Source: Pseudomonadota bacterium (GTDB lineage: Bacteria > Desulfobacterota > Desulfobacteria > Desulfobacterales > Desulfobacteraceae). From it: 10,170 nucleotides of DNA. Below, piece by piece: positions 1 through 6,077 of the stretch (the first letter of the stretch is position 1; each line of letters starts with the position of its first letter). Location of the stretch: positions 1 to 10,170 of the forward strand of contig JAHJDU010000090.1 in the NCBI GenBank assembly GCA_018812385.1, in the 5' to 3' direction. Both the position numbers and the translations under genes were made by a program. Under the pieces are notes generated by a model. The model saw only the letters and a list, made by a program, of their open reading frames with translations, made no database searches and was not told the origin of the DNA.

Positions 1-885
1 CATACCAGTGGCCGCACCTGTCAGAACCATAATAATACAAATAAAGGGGAATGCAATCTTTCCATTCAAATCAACCTTATAGGTTGTTGCATCATACCCT
101 TCTTCTTCAACCTTGTTGACAAATTTTTTCAATTCAAAAAAACTCATCTCTTCAGATTTTTTTAAAACCGCTACAAGATCTTCAGGTTTAAACGATAAGG
201 GGATACTTTTTTTATCATATAATTTTACATCATAATCCATGGAATTTTCAATATGGGTCTGTTCTATAATATTTTCAAACATCCATGTTCCCTGTTTGAA
301 ATAACCTTTTTTAGCATCAATTCTTGACTCAAGACTAAAATTTTTTCTTAAAGATGTAATGGTTACACCGGCAGCGGAATGGTTTACAGGATCATAAAAA
401 TTAATGTGAATCAATTTGTTTTCAGACTTTATCCATATATCTTTTCTTGCAGAATAAATATTGTGACTTTTTTTTATAACACTGTATTTTATATAATTAG
501 ACCTTGCCATGGTAACTGGGATAATAGTCTCTCCTAAAAAAAACATGAGTATGGCAAGAAGCACACCCACAAAGAGAGCCGGCTTAACAAGAAAATATAC
601 ACTGATACCACTGGACTTGATGGCCAGAAGTTCATTGTTCCTGTTCATCAATCCAAAAACTATAATTGTTGCAAGTAAAATACTTGCCGGTGTCAATTGT
701 ACAAACATGAAAGGGACTTTTAGAACTACATATCCCAGAGCACCGATAAGGGAAATATCAGAATTTAAAAATCTCTCCATCCTGGAAAGATAATCAATAA
801 ATACAAACAGAACTATAATCAGCAACTGAATGACGGAAAAAAATTTAAAAAATTCCTTTATCCAATATTTATGCAGACATGTCAT
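1..885 (-). CDS. lptG: LPS export permease LptG, partial (C-terminus beyond window)
   Basis: This is the second transmembrane subunit of the LptB2FG ABC transporter, which extracts lipopolysaccharide from the inner membrane and passes it to LptC/LptA. The frame is open for 295 codons from the ATG at 885 to the window edge, so the C-terminus is missing. Visible parts are TM1 (about residues 15-32), TM2 (55-80), the cytoplasmic coupling segment NRNNELLAIKSSGIS (81-95), TM3 (97-117), a periplasmic jellyroll-type domain (about 120-280) and the start of TM4, ending in FPFICIIMVLTGAATGM. This matches the YjgP/YjgQ family. The ATG lies 3 bp after the lptF stop, so the two genes are translationally linked; no strong Shine-Dalgarno is seen. 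The family assignment is firm. The choice of LptG over LptF rests on being second in the pair and on sequence flavour. Confidence 0.93.
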   Translation of the reverse strand, partial: MTCLHKYWIKEFFKFFSVIQLLIIVLFVFIDYLSRMERFLNSDISLIGALGYVVLKVPFMFVQLTPASILLATIIVFGLMNRNNELLAIKSSGISVYFLVKPALFVGVLLAILMFFLGETIIPVTMARSNYIKYSVIKKSHNIYSARKDIWIKSENKLIHINFYDPVNHSAAGVTITSLRKNFSLESRIDAKKGYFKQGTWMFENIIEQTHIENSMDYDVKLYDKKSIPLSFKPEDLVAVLKKSEEMSFFELKKFVNKVEEEGYDATTYKVDLNGKIAFPFICIIMVLTGAATGM

Positions 886-888
886 ATT

Positions 889-2070
889 TTATATTTTTCT
901 TATAAACCAATTTTTTATGGCTTGTGCAGCCTTATTGAAAAACACAGGAAGCATGACCGGTTTTTCCTTTGCATTCCTGGCAAGAAAAAAAACTCCAATT
1001 CCTCCCATGATTACATTTGGCAGCCACATAGCGATAACAGGAGGATAATTTCCTGTTTCTCCTGCCGACCATCCGGTAGCCAGAAGAAAATAATAGAGAA
1101 GAAAAAAGGAAATTCCAAAACCAAATCCTGAAGACCGTCTCAAAGAAGCTGCCTGAACCCCCAAGGGAAAAGCAAGGATACCTAAGGAAAGGCAGGCAAA
1201 AGGAATAGAAAACTTTTCATGCAATTCCATCAAAGCATTTATCAACCGGGCTTTGTCCTTAATTCCCGACCTTATTAACCCTATCAAATAAACCAGGCTT
1301 ACCTCATCCAGATCTTTTGATATTTTCCCTTCCCCTTTATTCATGATGTTCAAATCAATATTGATATCATAACTTTCAAATTGAATGCTACTTACAGATC
1401 CTTCATCAGCATCCACCTGATTGATCGCCCCATTATAAAGTCTTATGGTGTACACCTGCTCATCTTCAAGCCGTATCAATCTTCCTAAAGGTGCAATGGA
1501 AATATTGACGACACCTTTCGTTCTTCTGTCTTCAATAAAAACATCTTTTAATGCCTTTGTTTTCATGTCCACATGGGAGACATAAATCATGACATCTTCC
1601 AATTTAGAATTAAATTGCCTTTCCTGCAGGGCTACATCAATACTTGATCTTGCAAGCTCAATAGTCTTTTGTTTCAGAGATAATTTCCCCCAGGAAACGC
1701 CAAAGACAGTCACCCACATGGTCAAAAAAATTCCTAAAAAACAGAAGGCCAATACCGGCGGTAAGAGTTTATACAGTGAAACACCTGCGTTTTTTAAAGC
1801 AAGAATCTCATTTTCACCTGACATGCGCATAAACGTCAAAAGGACGGATATCATTACAGACATAGGAATAGTGAATTCTAAGAATCTTGGAAGTGTATAA
1901 ACAACCATAAGTGCAATAGATGAAATATCAGCATTATAGTTCACAACCATATTAGTAATTTCCGGTATCCGTGTCATCAAAAAAACAAATGTCAGAAAAA
2001 ACAGGCTGATGGCAAAGGGGGACAGAAGTTCCCTGAAAATATATCTGTTTATAATATTAAAACCTTTCAT
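889..2070 (-). CDS. lptF: LPS export permease LptF
   Basis: Inner-membrane permease of the LptB2FG lipopolysaccharide exporter, complete at 393 residues, slightly longer than the E. coli protein. It has TM1 (about 14-33), TM2 (50-80), the coupling helix segment MSGENEILALKNAGVSLYKL (83-102), TM3 (103-125), a periplasmic beta-rich domain (about 130-275), then HEKFSIPFACLSLGILAFPLG opening TM4 and two more membrane segments to about residue 370. The MSGENEILALK motif is the family signature contacting the LptB ATPase. The ATG at 2070 begins MKGFNIINRYIFRELL, the usual family N-terminus. There is no clear Shine-Dalgarno; a candidate promoter sits so close that the leader would be very short. It is followed at once by lptG. 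Confidence 0.95.
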   Translation of the reverse strand: MKGFNIINRYIFRELLSPFAISLFFLTFVFLMTRIPEITNMVVNYNADISSIALMVVYTLPRFLEFTIPMSVMISVLLTFMRMSGENEILALKNAGVSLYKLLPPVLAFCFLGIFLTMWVTVFGVSWGKLSLKQKTIELARSSIDVALQERQFNSKLEDVMIYVSHVDMKTKALKDVFIEDRRTKGVVNISIAPLGRLIRLEDEQVYTIRLYNGAINQVDADEGSVSSIQFESYDINIDLNIMNKGEGKISKDLDEVSLVYLIGLIRSGIKDKARLINALMELHEKFSIPFACLSLGILAFPLGVQAASLRRSSGFGFGISFFLLYYFLLATGWSAGETGNYPPVIAMWLPNVIMGGIGVFFLARNAKEKPVMLPVFFNKAAQAIKNWFIRKI

Positions 2071-2078
2071 TTCCAGGA

Positions 2079-2107
2079 AAAATATAAGTTAGCGGGTAAA
2101 TAGTCAA
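2079..2107 (-). promoter_or_regulatory. Candidate sigma-70 promoter of lptFG
   Basis: On the minus strand TTGACT (2102-2107) is followed after 17 bp by TATTTT (2079-2084); alternatively TATATT (2081-2086) follows with a 15-bp spacer. The transcription start would fall within a few bases of the lptF ATG, giving a nearly leaderless mRNA, which agrees with the lack of a clear ribosome binding site. It is the best promoter match in the short lptF-thiN divergent gap but is not strong. Confidence 0.35.
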
Positions 2108-2163
2108 GATATGTTAAAAAGATTAGGTTTTCATTCCCTGATTTTCATGATACTCAATTGCCT

Positions 2164-2799
2164 ATGAAATGCGTAATAATTGCCAATGGTGACCTTGAAT
2201 ACACAAAGGACATTCTATACACGATCAAGAATGCCCAAATGATTATTAGTGCCGATGGCGGTGCCAGGCATTTAAAAGCATTAAATATTTTACCCCATGT
2301 AATGATAGGTGACTTTGACTCAATCCATCCGGACGACCACCTATTTTTCAAGGAAAAACAAATAAAAATAATCACTTTTTCTTCACGAAAAGACCATACT
2401 GATACGGAACTTTGCCTATCCTGGGCTTTGGAAAACAAGGCAACCGATATCACCCTTTTAGGCGTCACCGGCACCAGGCTGGATCATACATTAGCCAATA
2501 TTTTTCTGTTAAAAAAACTCGCCGGGCAGAATATCTCTGCCAGAATCATAAATAAGAATAATGAAATTCATATCGTAACGGATTTTATAGAGCTTAAAGG
2601 CAGGCCCAAAGATTTTTTGTCCATTATCCCCATTACAGAAAAAGTTACTGGAATCACGCTTAAAGGGCTTGAATATCCCCTGTTTAATGCAAGCTTAGAA
2701 ATGGGATCTTGTCTTGGTGTAAGCAATTTTTTTAAGGAGACTGTGGCATCTGTTTCCATAAAAAAAGGTAGCCTCATTGTAATAAAATCACGGGATTAA
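2164..2799 (+). CDS. thiN: Thiamine pyrophosphokinase
   Basis: Transfers pyrophosphate from ATP to thiamine, making the cofactor thiamine pyrophosphate, in the cytoplasm. With the ATG at 2164 the protein is 211 residues, the normal length for the family. All family blocks are present in order: DGGAR (31-35), GDFDSI (49-54, metal and ATP site), RKDHTDTE (75-82), GVTGTRLDHTLAN (100-112), the C-terminal beta-domain motif GITLKGLEYPL (163-173) and SCLGVSN (182-188) of the thiamine-binding region. A TTG two codons upstream (2158) could also start translation; ATG at 2164 gives the family-like MKCVIIANGD. No good Shine-Dalgarno is seen for either. No TPP riboswitch motif lies upstream. It is divergent from lptF and stands alone. 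Confidence 0.93.
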   Translation: MKCVIIANGDLEYTKDILYTIKNAQMIISADGGARHLKALNILPHVMIGDFDSIHPDDHLFFKEKQIKIITFSSRKDHTDTELCLSWALENKATDITLLGVTGTRLDHTLANIFLLKKLAGQNISARIINKNNEIHIVTDFIELKGRPKDFLSIIPITEKVTGITLKGLEYPLFNASLEMGSCLGVSNFFKETVASVSIKKGSLIVIKSRD

Positions 2800-2987
2800 C
2801 CTGGAAAAGCTTGCAATGGGTATAGTTTTGTCATCAGGGCTATGAATCGGTAGAGGATAGTGCAAGAGCATCAATCGCCTGGGGGAAGAAACAAATAACC
2901 CATAAAGGGTTAAAATAGTATCAGAATCAAAAAAAAAGGCGGTCAAAATGAATGATCGCCTTTTCTTTTAAAAAAAAAATAAACCTG
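2800..2987. other. Intergenic region between thiN and the HesB-like gene
   Basis: The 188 bp between the convergent thiN and HesB-like genes carry no plausible coding frame. They hold a strong hairpin terminator (2934-2964) and a smaller inverted repeat, TAACCC (2896-2901) against GGGTTA (2907-2912). Read on the minus strand, that small repeat is followed by a weak T-rich stretch and could be a secondary terminator for the HesB-like transcript. Confidence 0.6.
2934..2964. terminator. Bidirectional intrinsic terminator
   Basis: An 11-bp stem is formed by AAAAGGCGGTC (2934-2944) and GATCGCCTTTT (2954-2964), with one G-T wobble and a 9-base loop. An A-run precedes it (2929-2937) and a T-rich run follows it (2961-2969), so it works as a hairpin-plus-U-tract in both directions. 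It lies 23 bp past the stop of the minus-strand HesB-like selenoprotein gene and 134 bp past the thiN stop, and most likely ends both transcripts. Confidence 0.8.
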
Positions 2988-3308
2988 TTAATCCCCACAG
3001 GTACCGCCGGAGCCACAACTTCCGCATGCAGAAGATTCTCCCATGTCAATATTGGAATCAAGATGAAACCCCATCCCGGTGAAATCGATTTTAATATTTT
3101 CAGCTTTTTGCATAAAATCTTTGTCAACAACAAATTTCAGGCCTTTAACATCAAAGGTATCATCATTGTCTTTTGGCTCATCCAGAGCCATGGCAAGAGA
3201 AGGCCCGCCTCAGCCGCCTGAATTGAGAAAAATCCGAATGGGAGTGGGTTCTTTACCCTGGAAATATTCATTTATCTGCACTTTTGCAGGATCTGTCAAA
3301 TTAATCAT
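2988..3308 (-). CDS. HesB/IscA-like selenoprotein with in-frame UGA (Sec33)
   Basis: A small HesB/IscA-fold protein of the iron-sulfur A-type carrier superfamily, 106 residues if the TGA at 3210-3212 is read as selenocysteine. The ATG at 3308 has AAGGAG (3318-3323) 9 nt upstream and a strong promoter. The frame reads PIRIFLNSGGU-GGPSLAMALDEP, placing Sec33 where A-type proteins have their first conserved Cys (GGGCSG). Coding continues uninterrupted through the family segment GLKFVVDKDFMQKAENIKIDFT (56-77) to a Cys/Gly-rich tail with C95, C98 and C104, instead of the usual CGCG end. A SECIS-like hairpin starts 20 nt after the UGA. HesB-like selenoproteins are known in Deltaproteobacteria; the biochemical role is not established, and cluster carriage or a redox role is inference. 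Ordinary annotation would give a pseudogene or a 67-residue fragment starting at 3191. A true nonsense mutation is the alternative, but the SECIS, promoter and intact flanks argue against it. Confidence 0.9.
3174..3190 (-). promoter_or_regulatory. Bacterial SECIS-like stem-loop for Sec33
   Basis: On the mRNA, TGGCTC pairs with GAGCCA around a five-base loop UGGAU, giving a 6-bp perfect stem. The stem starts 20 nt and the loop 26 nt after the UGA at 3210-3212, inside the window known for bacterial SECIS elements (loop roughly 16-37 nt downstream), and a G is the second loop base, as SelB recognition favours. The element lies inside the coding sequence, over codons for MALDEP. The match is by eye; folding was not computed. 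Confidence 0.75.
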
Positions 3309-3369
3309 TGTAAAACTCTCCTTATTTATTTATTTATTCTTCAGGGTTATTTAGCGCCTGAATAATCTG

Positions 3370-3398
3370 ATTCTAATCATACCCTTCCGGCATGTCAA
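3370..3398 (-). promoter_or_regulatory. Strong sigma-70 promoter of the HesB-like selenoprotein gene
   Basis: On the minus strand a perfect -35 box TTGACA (3393-3398) and a -10 box TAGAAT (3370-3375) are separated by exactly 17 bp. The predicted start near 3362-3363 gives a leader of about 55 nt ending in AAGGAG. A promoter this close to consensus supports the view that the downstream UGA-containing gene is active and not a decayed pseudogene. Confidence 0.75.
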
Positions 3399-3482
3399 TG
3401 TTTTGGTATATATTTTCCTTTAATTCTACTGGTTTTATTCTTCTTTTATTCTTTAAAAATTGCCCATTATATGTTGCTTTAA

Positions 3483-3512
3483 TTCATCACCTCATTGTAA
3501 AATACCTATAAT
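3483..3512 (+). promoter_or_regulatory. Candidate distal galE promoter
   Basis: A perfect -10 hexamer TATAAT (3507-3512) has a weak -35 (TTCATC, 3483-3488) at an 18-bp spacing. The same extended sequence ACCTATAATGA recurs 75 bp downstream at the proximal candidate. The -35 is poor, so use of this site is uncertain. Confidence 0.35.
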
Positions 3513-3558
3513 GAAACTGTCTGTCCCCTATATACCAAATGAAAAATACACTTTTTTT

Positions 3559-3587
3559 TTAAAAACCGCCATAAAAAAACCTATAAT
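3559..3587 (+). promoter_or_regulatory. Candidate proximal galE promoter
   Basis: TATAAT (3582-3587) is preceded after 17 bp by TTAAAA (3559-3564), at the junction of a T-run and an A-run that could act as an UP-like element. Transcription would start near 3594 and give a leader of under 20 nt ending in the ribosome binding site AAGGA just before the galE ATG. Confidence 0.42.
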
Positions 3588-3611
3588 GATCAAAAAATAT
3601 AAGGACTATCT

Positions 3612-4631
3612 ATGAAAATTCTTGTTACGGGTGGTGCAGGATATATTGGAAGCCATACCTGTGTTGAGCTTTTAAATGAAAATTATGATGTGGTTGTCCT
3701 GGATAATCTTTCCAATAGTTCTGAAGAATCTTTAACCCGGGTAAAAAACATTACGGAAAAATCGCTTGAGTTTTACAAAGCAGATCTTTTGAATAAAAAA
3801 CAGATCGCTACCGTATTTTCTGAACATAAAATAGACGGGGTAATCCATTTTGCAGGCTTGAAAGCTGTTGGAGAGTCCGTGTCGATACCGCTAAAATACT
3901 TTCATAACAATATTACCGGAACCTTGAATCTTCTCGCAGTCATGAATGACTTTAATGTAAAAAACATAGTCTTTTCTTCTTCTGCAACGGTTTACGGAGA
4001 TCCTGCCTCCCTTCCCATAAAAGAAGAATTCCCCCTTTCAGCAACCAATCCCTATGGCCGGACAAAGCTTATGATAGAAGAAATTCTGCAGGATCTCTAC
4101 CATTCTGACAAGAACTGGAACATTGCTTTGTTAAGATATTTCAATCCAATAGGTGCTCACAAAAGCGGAGAAATCGGAGAAGACCCTTGTGGCATCCCGA
4201 ACAATCTTGTGCCTTATATTTCACAGGTAGCCATAGGATTTTTACCCTGGCTCAGCGTATTTGGGAATGATTATGATACACCGGACGGGACGGGAGTCAG
4301 AGATTATATTCATGTGGTTGATCTTGCATTGGGTCACATTAAAACCCTGCCAAAACTCTTCACCAATCCCGGCCTTTTGATCTATAATCTTGGAACTGGT
4401 TCTGGCTATTCAGTCCTTGAAATGATCAAAGGATTTGAAGCGGCAAGCAATAAAAAAATCCCTTATAAAATTGTCGACAGAAGGCCCGGTGATATCGCTG
4501 CCTGCTGGGCCGATCCGGCCAAAGCACAGGAGGAGCTTGGCTGGAAAGCAAACAAAACTCTGGCAGACATGTGCAAGGATACATGGAACTGGCAGAAAAA
4601 AAATCCAAATGGATACCTGGAAAGTCTATAA
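3612..4631 (+). CDS. galE: UDP-glucose 4-epimerase
   Basis: Interconverts UDP-glucose and UDP-galactose with bound NAD, supplying UDP-galactose for LPS core, exopolysaccharide or the Leloir pathway. It is 339 residues long, essentially the E. coli length. The N-terminal Rossmann motif GGAGYIGSH is at 7-15, the catalytic stretch FSSSATVYG at 121-129 (S124), and the YxxxK pair is Y148/K152 in NPYGRTK. The substrate-side motifs LRYFNPIGAHKSGEIGEDP (174-192) and RDYIHVVDLA (230-239) are typical of GalE rather than other SDR epimerases, as is the end YNLGTGSGYSVLEM...RRPGDIAACWADPAKA. The start ATG has AAGGA shortly upstream. A RimK-like ligase follows 55 bp downstream (start at 4687), probably on the same transcript. 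Confidence 0.95.
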   Translation: MKILVTGGAGYIGSHTCVELLNENYDVVVLDNLSNSSEESLTRVKNITEKSLEFYKADLLNKKQIATVFSEHKIDGVIHFAGLKAVGESVSIPLKYFHNNITGTLNLLAVMNDFNVKNIVFSSSATVYGDPASLPIKEEFPLSATNPYGRTKLMIEEILQDLYHSDKNWNIALLRYFNPIGAHKSGEIGEDPCGIPNNLVPYISQVAIGFLPWLSVFGNDYDTPDGTGVRDYIHVVDLALGHIKTLPKLFTNPGLLIYNLGTGSGYSVLEMIKGFEAASNKKIPYKIVDRRPGDIAACWADPAKAQEELGWKANKTLADMCKDTWNWQKKNPNGYLESL

Positions 4632-4674
4632 AAGAGATAGATATGTATGATTGCCTTCCCAACCTGGGAAAAAA

Positions 4675-4679
4675 AAGGA
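4675..4679 (+). promoter_or_regulatory. Ribosome binding site that decides the TTG start of the RimK-like gene
   Basis: AAGGA lies 7 nt before the TTG at 4687. It directly follows an A-run (4669-4676). A competing short frame, ATG at 4643 reading MYDCLPNLGKKRT, ends at a TAA (4682-4684) two bases before this TTG. Confidence 0.55.
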
Positions 4680-4686
4680 CGTAAAC

Positions 4687-5466
4687 TTGAACAGCAGACC
4701 TGTTGCCCTGGGAGCAAGATTAAAACAATACCCGTCAATTCAAACCCTGGGGTTTAAACCCAATTTTCAGGATTATTCTAACCAGGAAAAAAATCTTATC
4801 CTGGGCGCAAAAAAAATCTATTACCCTACGGCATTTTATGCAGACCTGTTTAACGCCATGGGAAAAGAAACCTTTCCCAGTTTTCATACTTATAAATTCG
4901 CCATGGACAAGATAAAACAGACCGCAGTTTTTAATATGCTTGGTATTCCCCATCCTGAAACAAAAATTTTTTACGGTAAAAAACAAAAGCAAACCATCCT
5001 TTCCTTTTTTACCTTCCCGTTTATTGCAAAAAAAGCCAGAGGATCTGCTAAAGGCAATGATGTGTACCTGATTCAAAACACTGAAGATCTTTCCCAGTAT
5101 TTAACAAACAAAGGCCCTGCCTATATCCAGGAATATTTTCCCATTGACCGGGATATGCGGGTTATTATTATCGGCAAAAAAATCAGACTTGCCTATTGGC
5201 GGATTGCTCCTAAAGACAATTTTAAAACCAATATTTCCCAGGGCGGCACCATCAGCTTTGATCCTTTGCCTCAAAAAGCCCTTGAGCTTGCACAAATGAC
5301 AGCTCTTAAATGCGGATGGGATGATGTGGGAATTGATATTATTGAGCACCAAAACCAGTTCTATGTTCTGGAAGCAAATATGAAATATGGAACAAAAGGG
5401 TTCCAGAAAGCCGGGATCAACTATAAAAAAATGCTGGCAAATCTCATCGCTGAGGGCAAAGTTTAA
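4687..5466 (+). CDS. RimK-like ATP-grasp ligase
   Basis: An ATP-grasp enzyme of the RimK (alpha-L-glutamate ligase) type, forming amide bonds between a carboxylate and an amine via an acyl phosphate. The substrate cannot be read from sequence. With the TTG at 4687 it has 259 residues. Visible blocks: HTYKFAMDKIKQTAVFNMLGIPHPET (ATP-grasp entry), FPFIAKKARGSAKGNDVYLI (ATP-binding Lys and Gly loop), YIQEYFPIDRDMRVIIIGKKI (adenine pocket and Arg), FKTNISQGG, and the metal-ligand strand DVGIDIIEHQNQFYVLEANMKYG with Glu and Asn. The TTG at 4687 is chosen because AAGGA (4675-4679) sits 7 nt before it and the protein then opens on the first beta strand. A TTG at 4651 gives 12 extra residues (271 total) but a poorer ribosome site. 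The N-terminal domain is short for RimK. The gene converges on the next gene with 3 bp between stops. Confidence 0.85.
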   Translation: MNSRPVALGARLKQYPSIQTLGFKPNFQDYSNQEKNLILGAKKIYYPTAFYADLFNAMGKETFPSFHTYKFAMDKIKQTAVFNMLGIPHPETKIFYGKKQKQTILSFFTFPFIAKKARGSAKGNDVYLIQNTEDLSQYLTNKGPAYIQEYFPIDRDMRVIIIGKKIRLAYWRIAPKDNFKTNISQGGTISFDPLPQKALELAQMTALKCGWDDVGIDIIEHQNQFYVLEANMKYGTKGFQKAGINYKKMLANLIAEGKV

Positions 5467-5469
5467 CGT

Positions 5470-6015
5470 CTACAAAAGGCCTGCATCCTGTTCATCTTCT
5501 TCCCATTCAGAAAGATATGTTGTAATGGCCGCATATTTTGATGAGCCCTGGGGTTTTAAAAGCTGATATCCAAGCTGATCCATACTATTTTCCAGGCATT
5601 GAAAAAAAGTTGTTTCAACCATTTTGGGGTCTATTTTTTCTTCAGGCATCTTGATTCCCTCAAACACAGCACGGGTCAAATGTCCATGGGGAACAAAGAT
5701 ATCACAAATACATGCATTCCATTCTTCAGGGAAATTATTAATCTTCCATGAACTTAAATTCTCAGGACGTAATATACTTTTATTTTCTGGATTAAACGGG
5801 GCTCTGGCAAACTTCATTTTGAGTTTATCAAACTGCATCAACTCTTTTAGAATCACCTGGATATCATCTGAAAAAATCCACTCTTCAGGTTCCAGCAGTA
5901 CAGGAGGAAACTGGCTGCTGGTCAAAGCATATTTAAACGGACCATTTTCTTTCCAAAATTGTTTAAATTGATTTGAATGGGGTAATATTTCCCTTTTTGC
6001 CAATTCAATAGCCAT
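5470..6015 (-). CDS. Hypothetical protein, 181 residues, last gene of the minus-strand operon
   Basis: I do not recognise this protein. It is soluble-looking, with no signal peptide or membrane segment, and has an acidic C-terminus (SEWEEDEQDAGLL). Local features include an aromatic-rich opening (FKQFWKENGPFKYALTS, about 17-33), LLEPEEWIFSDDIQVILKEL (about 40-59), a KMKFARAPFNPENKS stretch, and NACICDIFVPHGH (about 100-112) with clustered Cys and His residues. The ATG at 6015 has AAAGG (6026-6030) 10 nt upstream, supplied by the last unit of an 18-bp tandem repeat. It starts 49 bp after the MscS-like gene on the same strand, so co-transcription is likely. Its stop is 3 bp from that of the convergent RimK-like gene, with no terminator between them. 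Confidence 0.8.
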   Translation of the reverse strand: MAIELAKREILPHSNQFKQFWKENGPFKYALTSSQFPPVLLEPEEWIFSDDIQVILKELMQFDKLKMKFARAPFNPENKSILRPENLSSWKINNFPEEWNACICDIFVPHGHLTRAVFEGIKMPEEKIDPKMVETTFFQCLENSMDQLGYQLLKPQGSSKYAAITTYLSEWEEDEQDAGLL

Positions 6016-6026
6016 TTAAGCCAAAC

Positions 6027-6077
6027 CTTTATTTGTGACCAACTCTTTATTTGTGACCATCCCTTTATTTATGAATA
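6027..6077 (-). repeat. Three tandem 18-bp units at the mscS-like 3' end
   Basis: CTTTATTTGTGACCA (plus strand) occurs at 6027-6041 and again exactly 18 bp on at 6045-6059, and a degenerate third unit CTTTATTTATGAATA follows at 6063-6077. Read on the minus strand, each unit carries AAATAAAG. Because the period is a multiple of three, the MscS-like stop TAA is followed in the same frame by two further TAA codons. The final unit also provides the AAAGG ribosome site of the downstream gene. Confidence 0.85.

Larger units (their letters stand above)
3309..3611. other. Divergent intergenic region, HesB-like gene / galE
   Basis: About 300 very AT-rich bases with no coding frame. They hold the promoter and ribosome binding site of the HesB-like gene on the minus strand, two candidate galE promoters on the plus strand that share ACCTATAATGA (3504-3514 and 3579-3589), an 11-bp inverted pair TTTGGTATATA (3402-3412) and TATATACCAAA (3529-3539), a T-run followed by an A-run (3552-3565), and an ATTT tetranucleotide stretch (3323-3334) just ahead of the HesB-like ribosome binding site. 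Confidence 0.6.

Noticed and set aside
2071..2163. TPP riboswitch ahead of thiN
   Set aside because: The gap is under 100 bp and lacks the CTGAGA-type conserved core; thiN genes are often not riboswitch-controlled.
2988..3191. A 67-residue protein starting at Met 3191, or a HesB pseudogene split by a stop
   Set aside because: The N-terminal third is intact upstream of the UGA with promoter, ribosome site and family match, and a SECIS-like hairpin follows, so a full-length selenoprotein explains the data better.
2927..3221. Plus-strand and minus-strand frames of 68 and 89 residues across the HesB-like gene
   Set aside because: They are shadows of the real minus-strand frame, without ribosome sites or recognisable family features.
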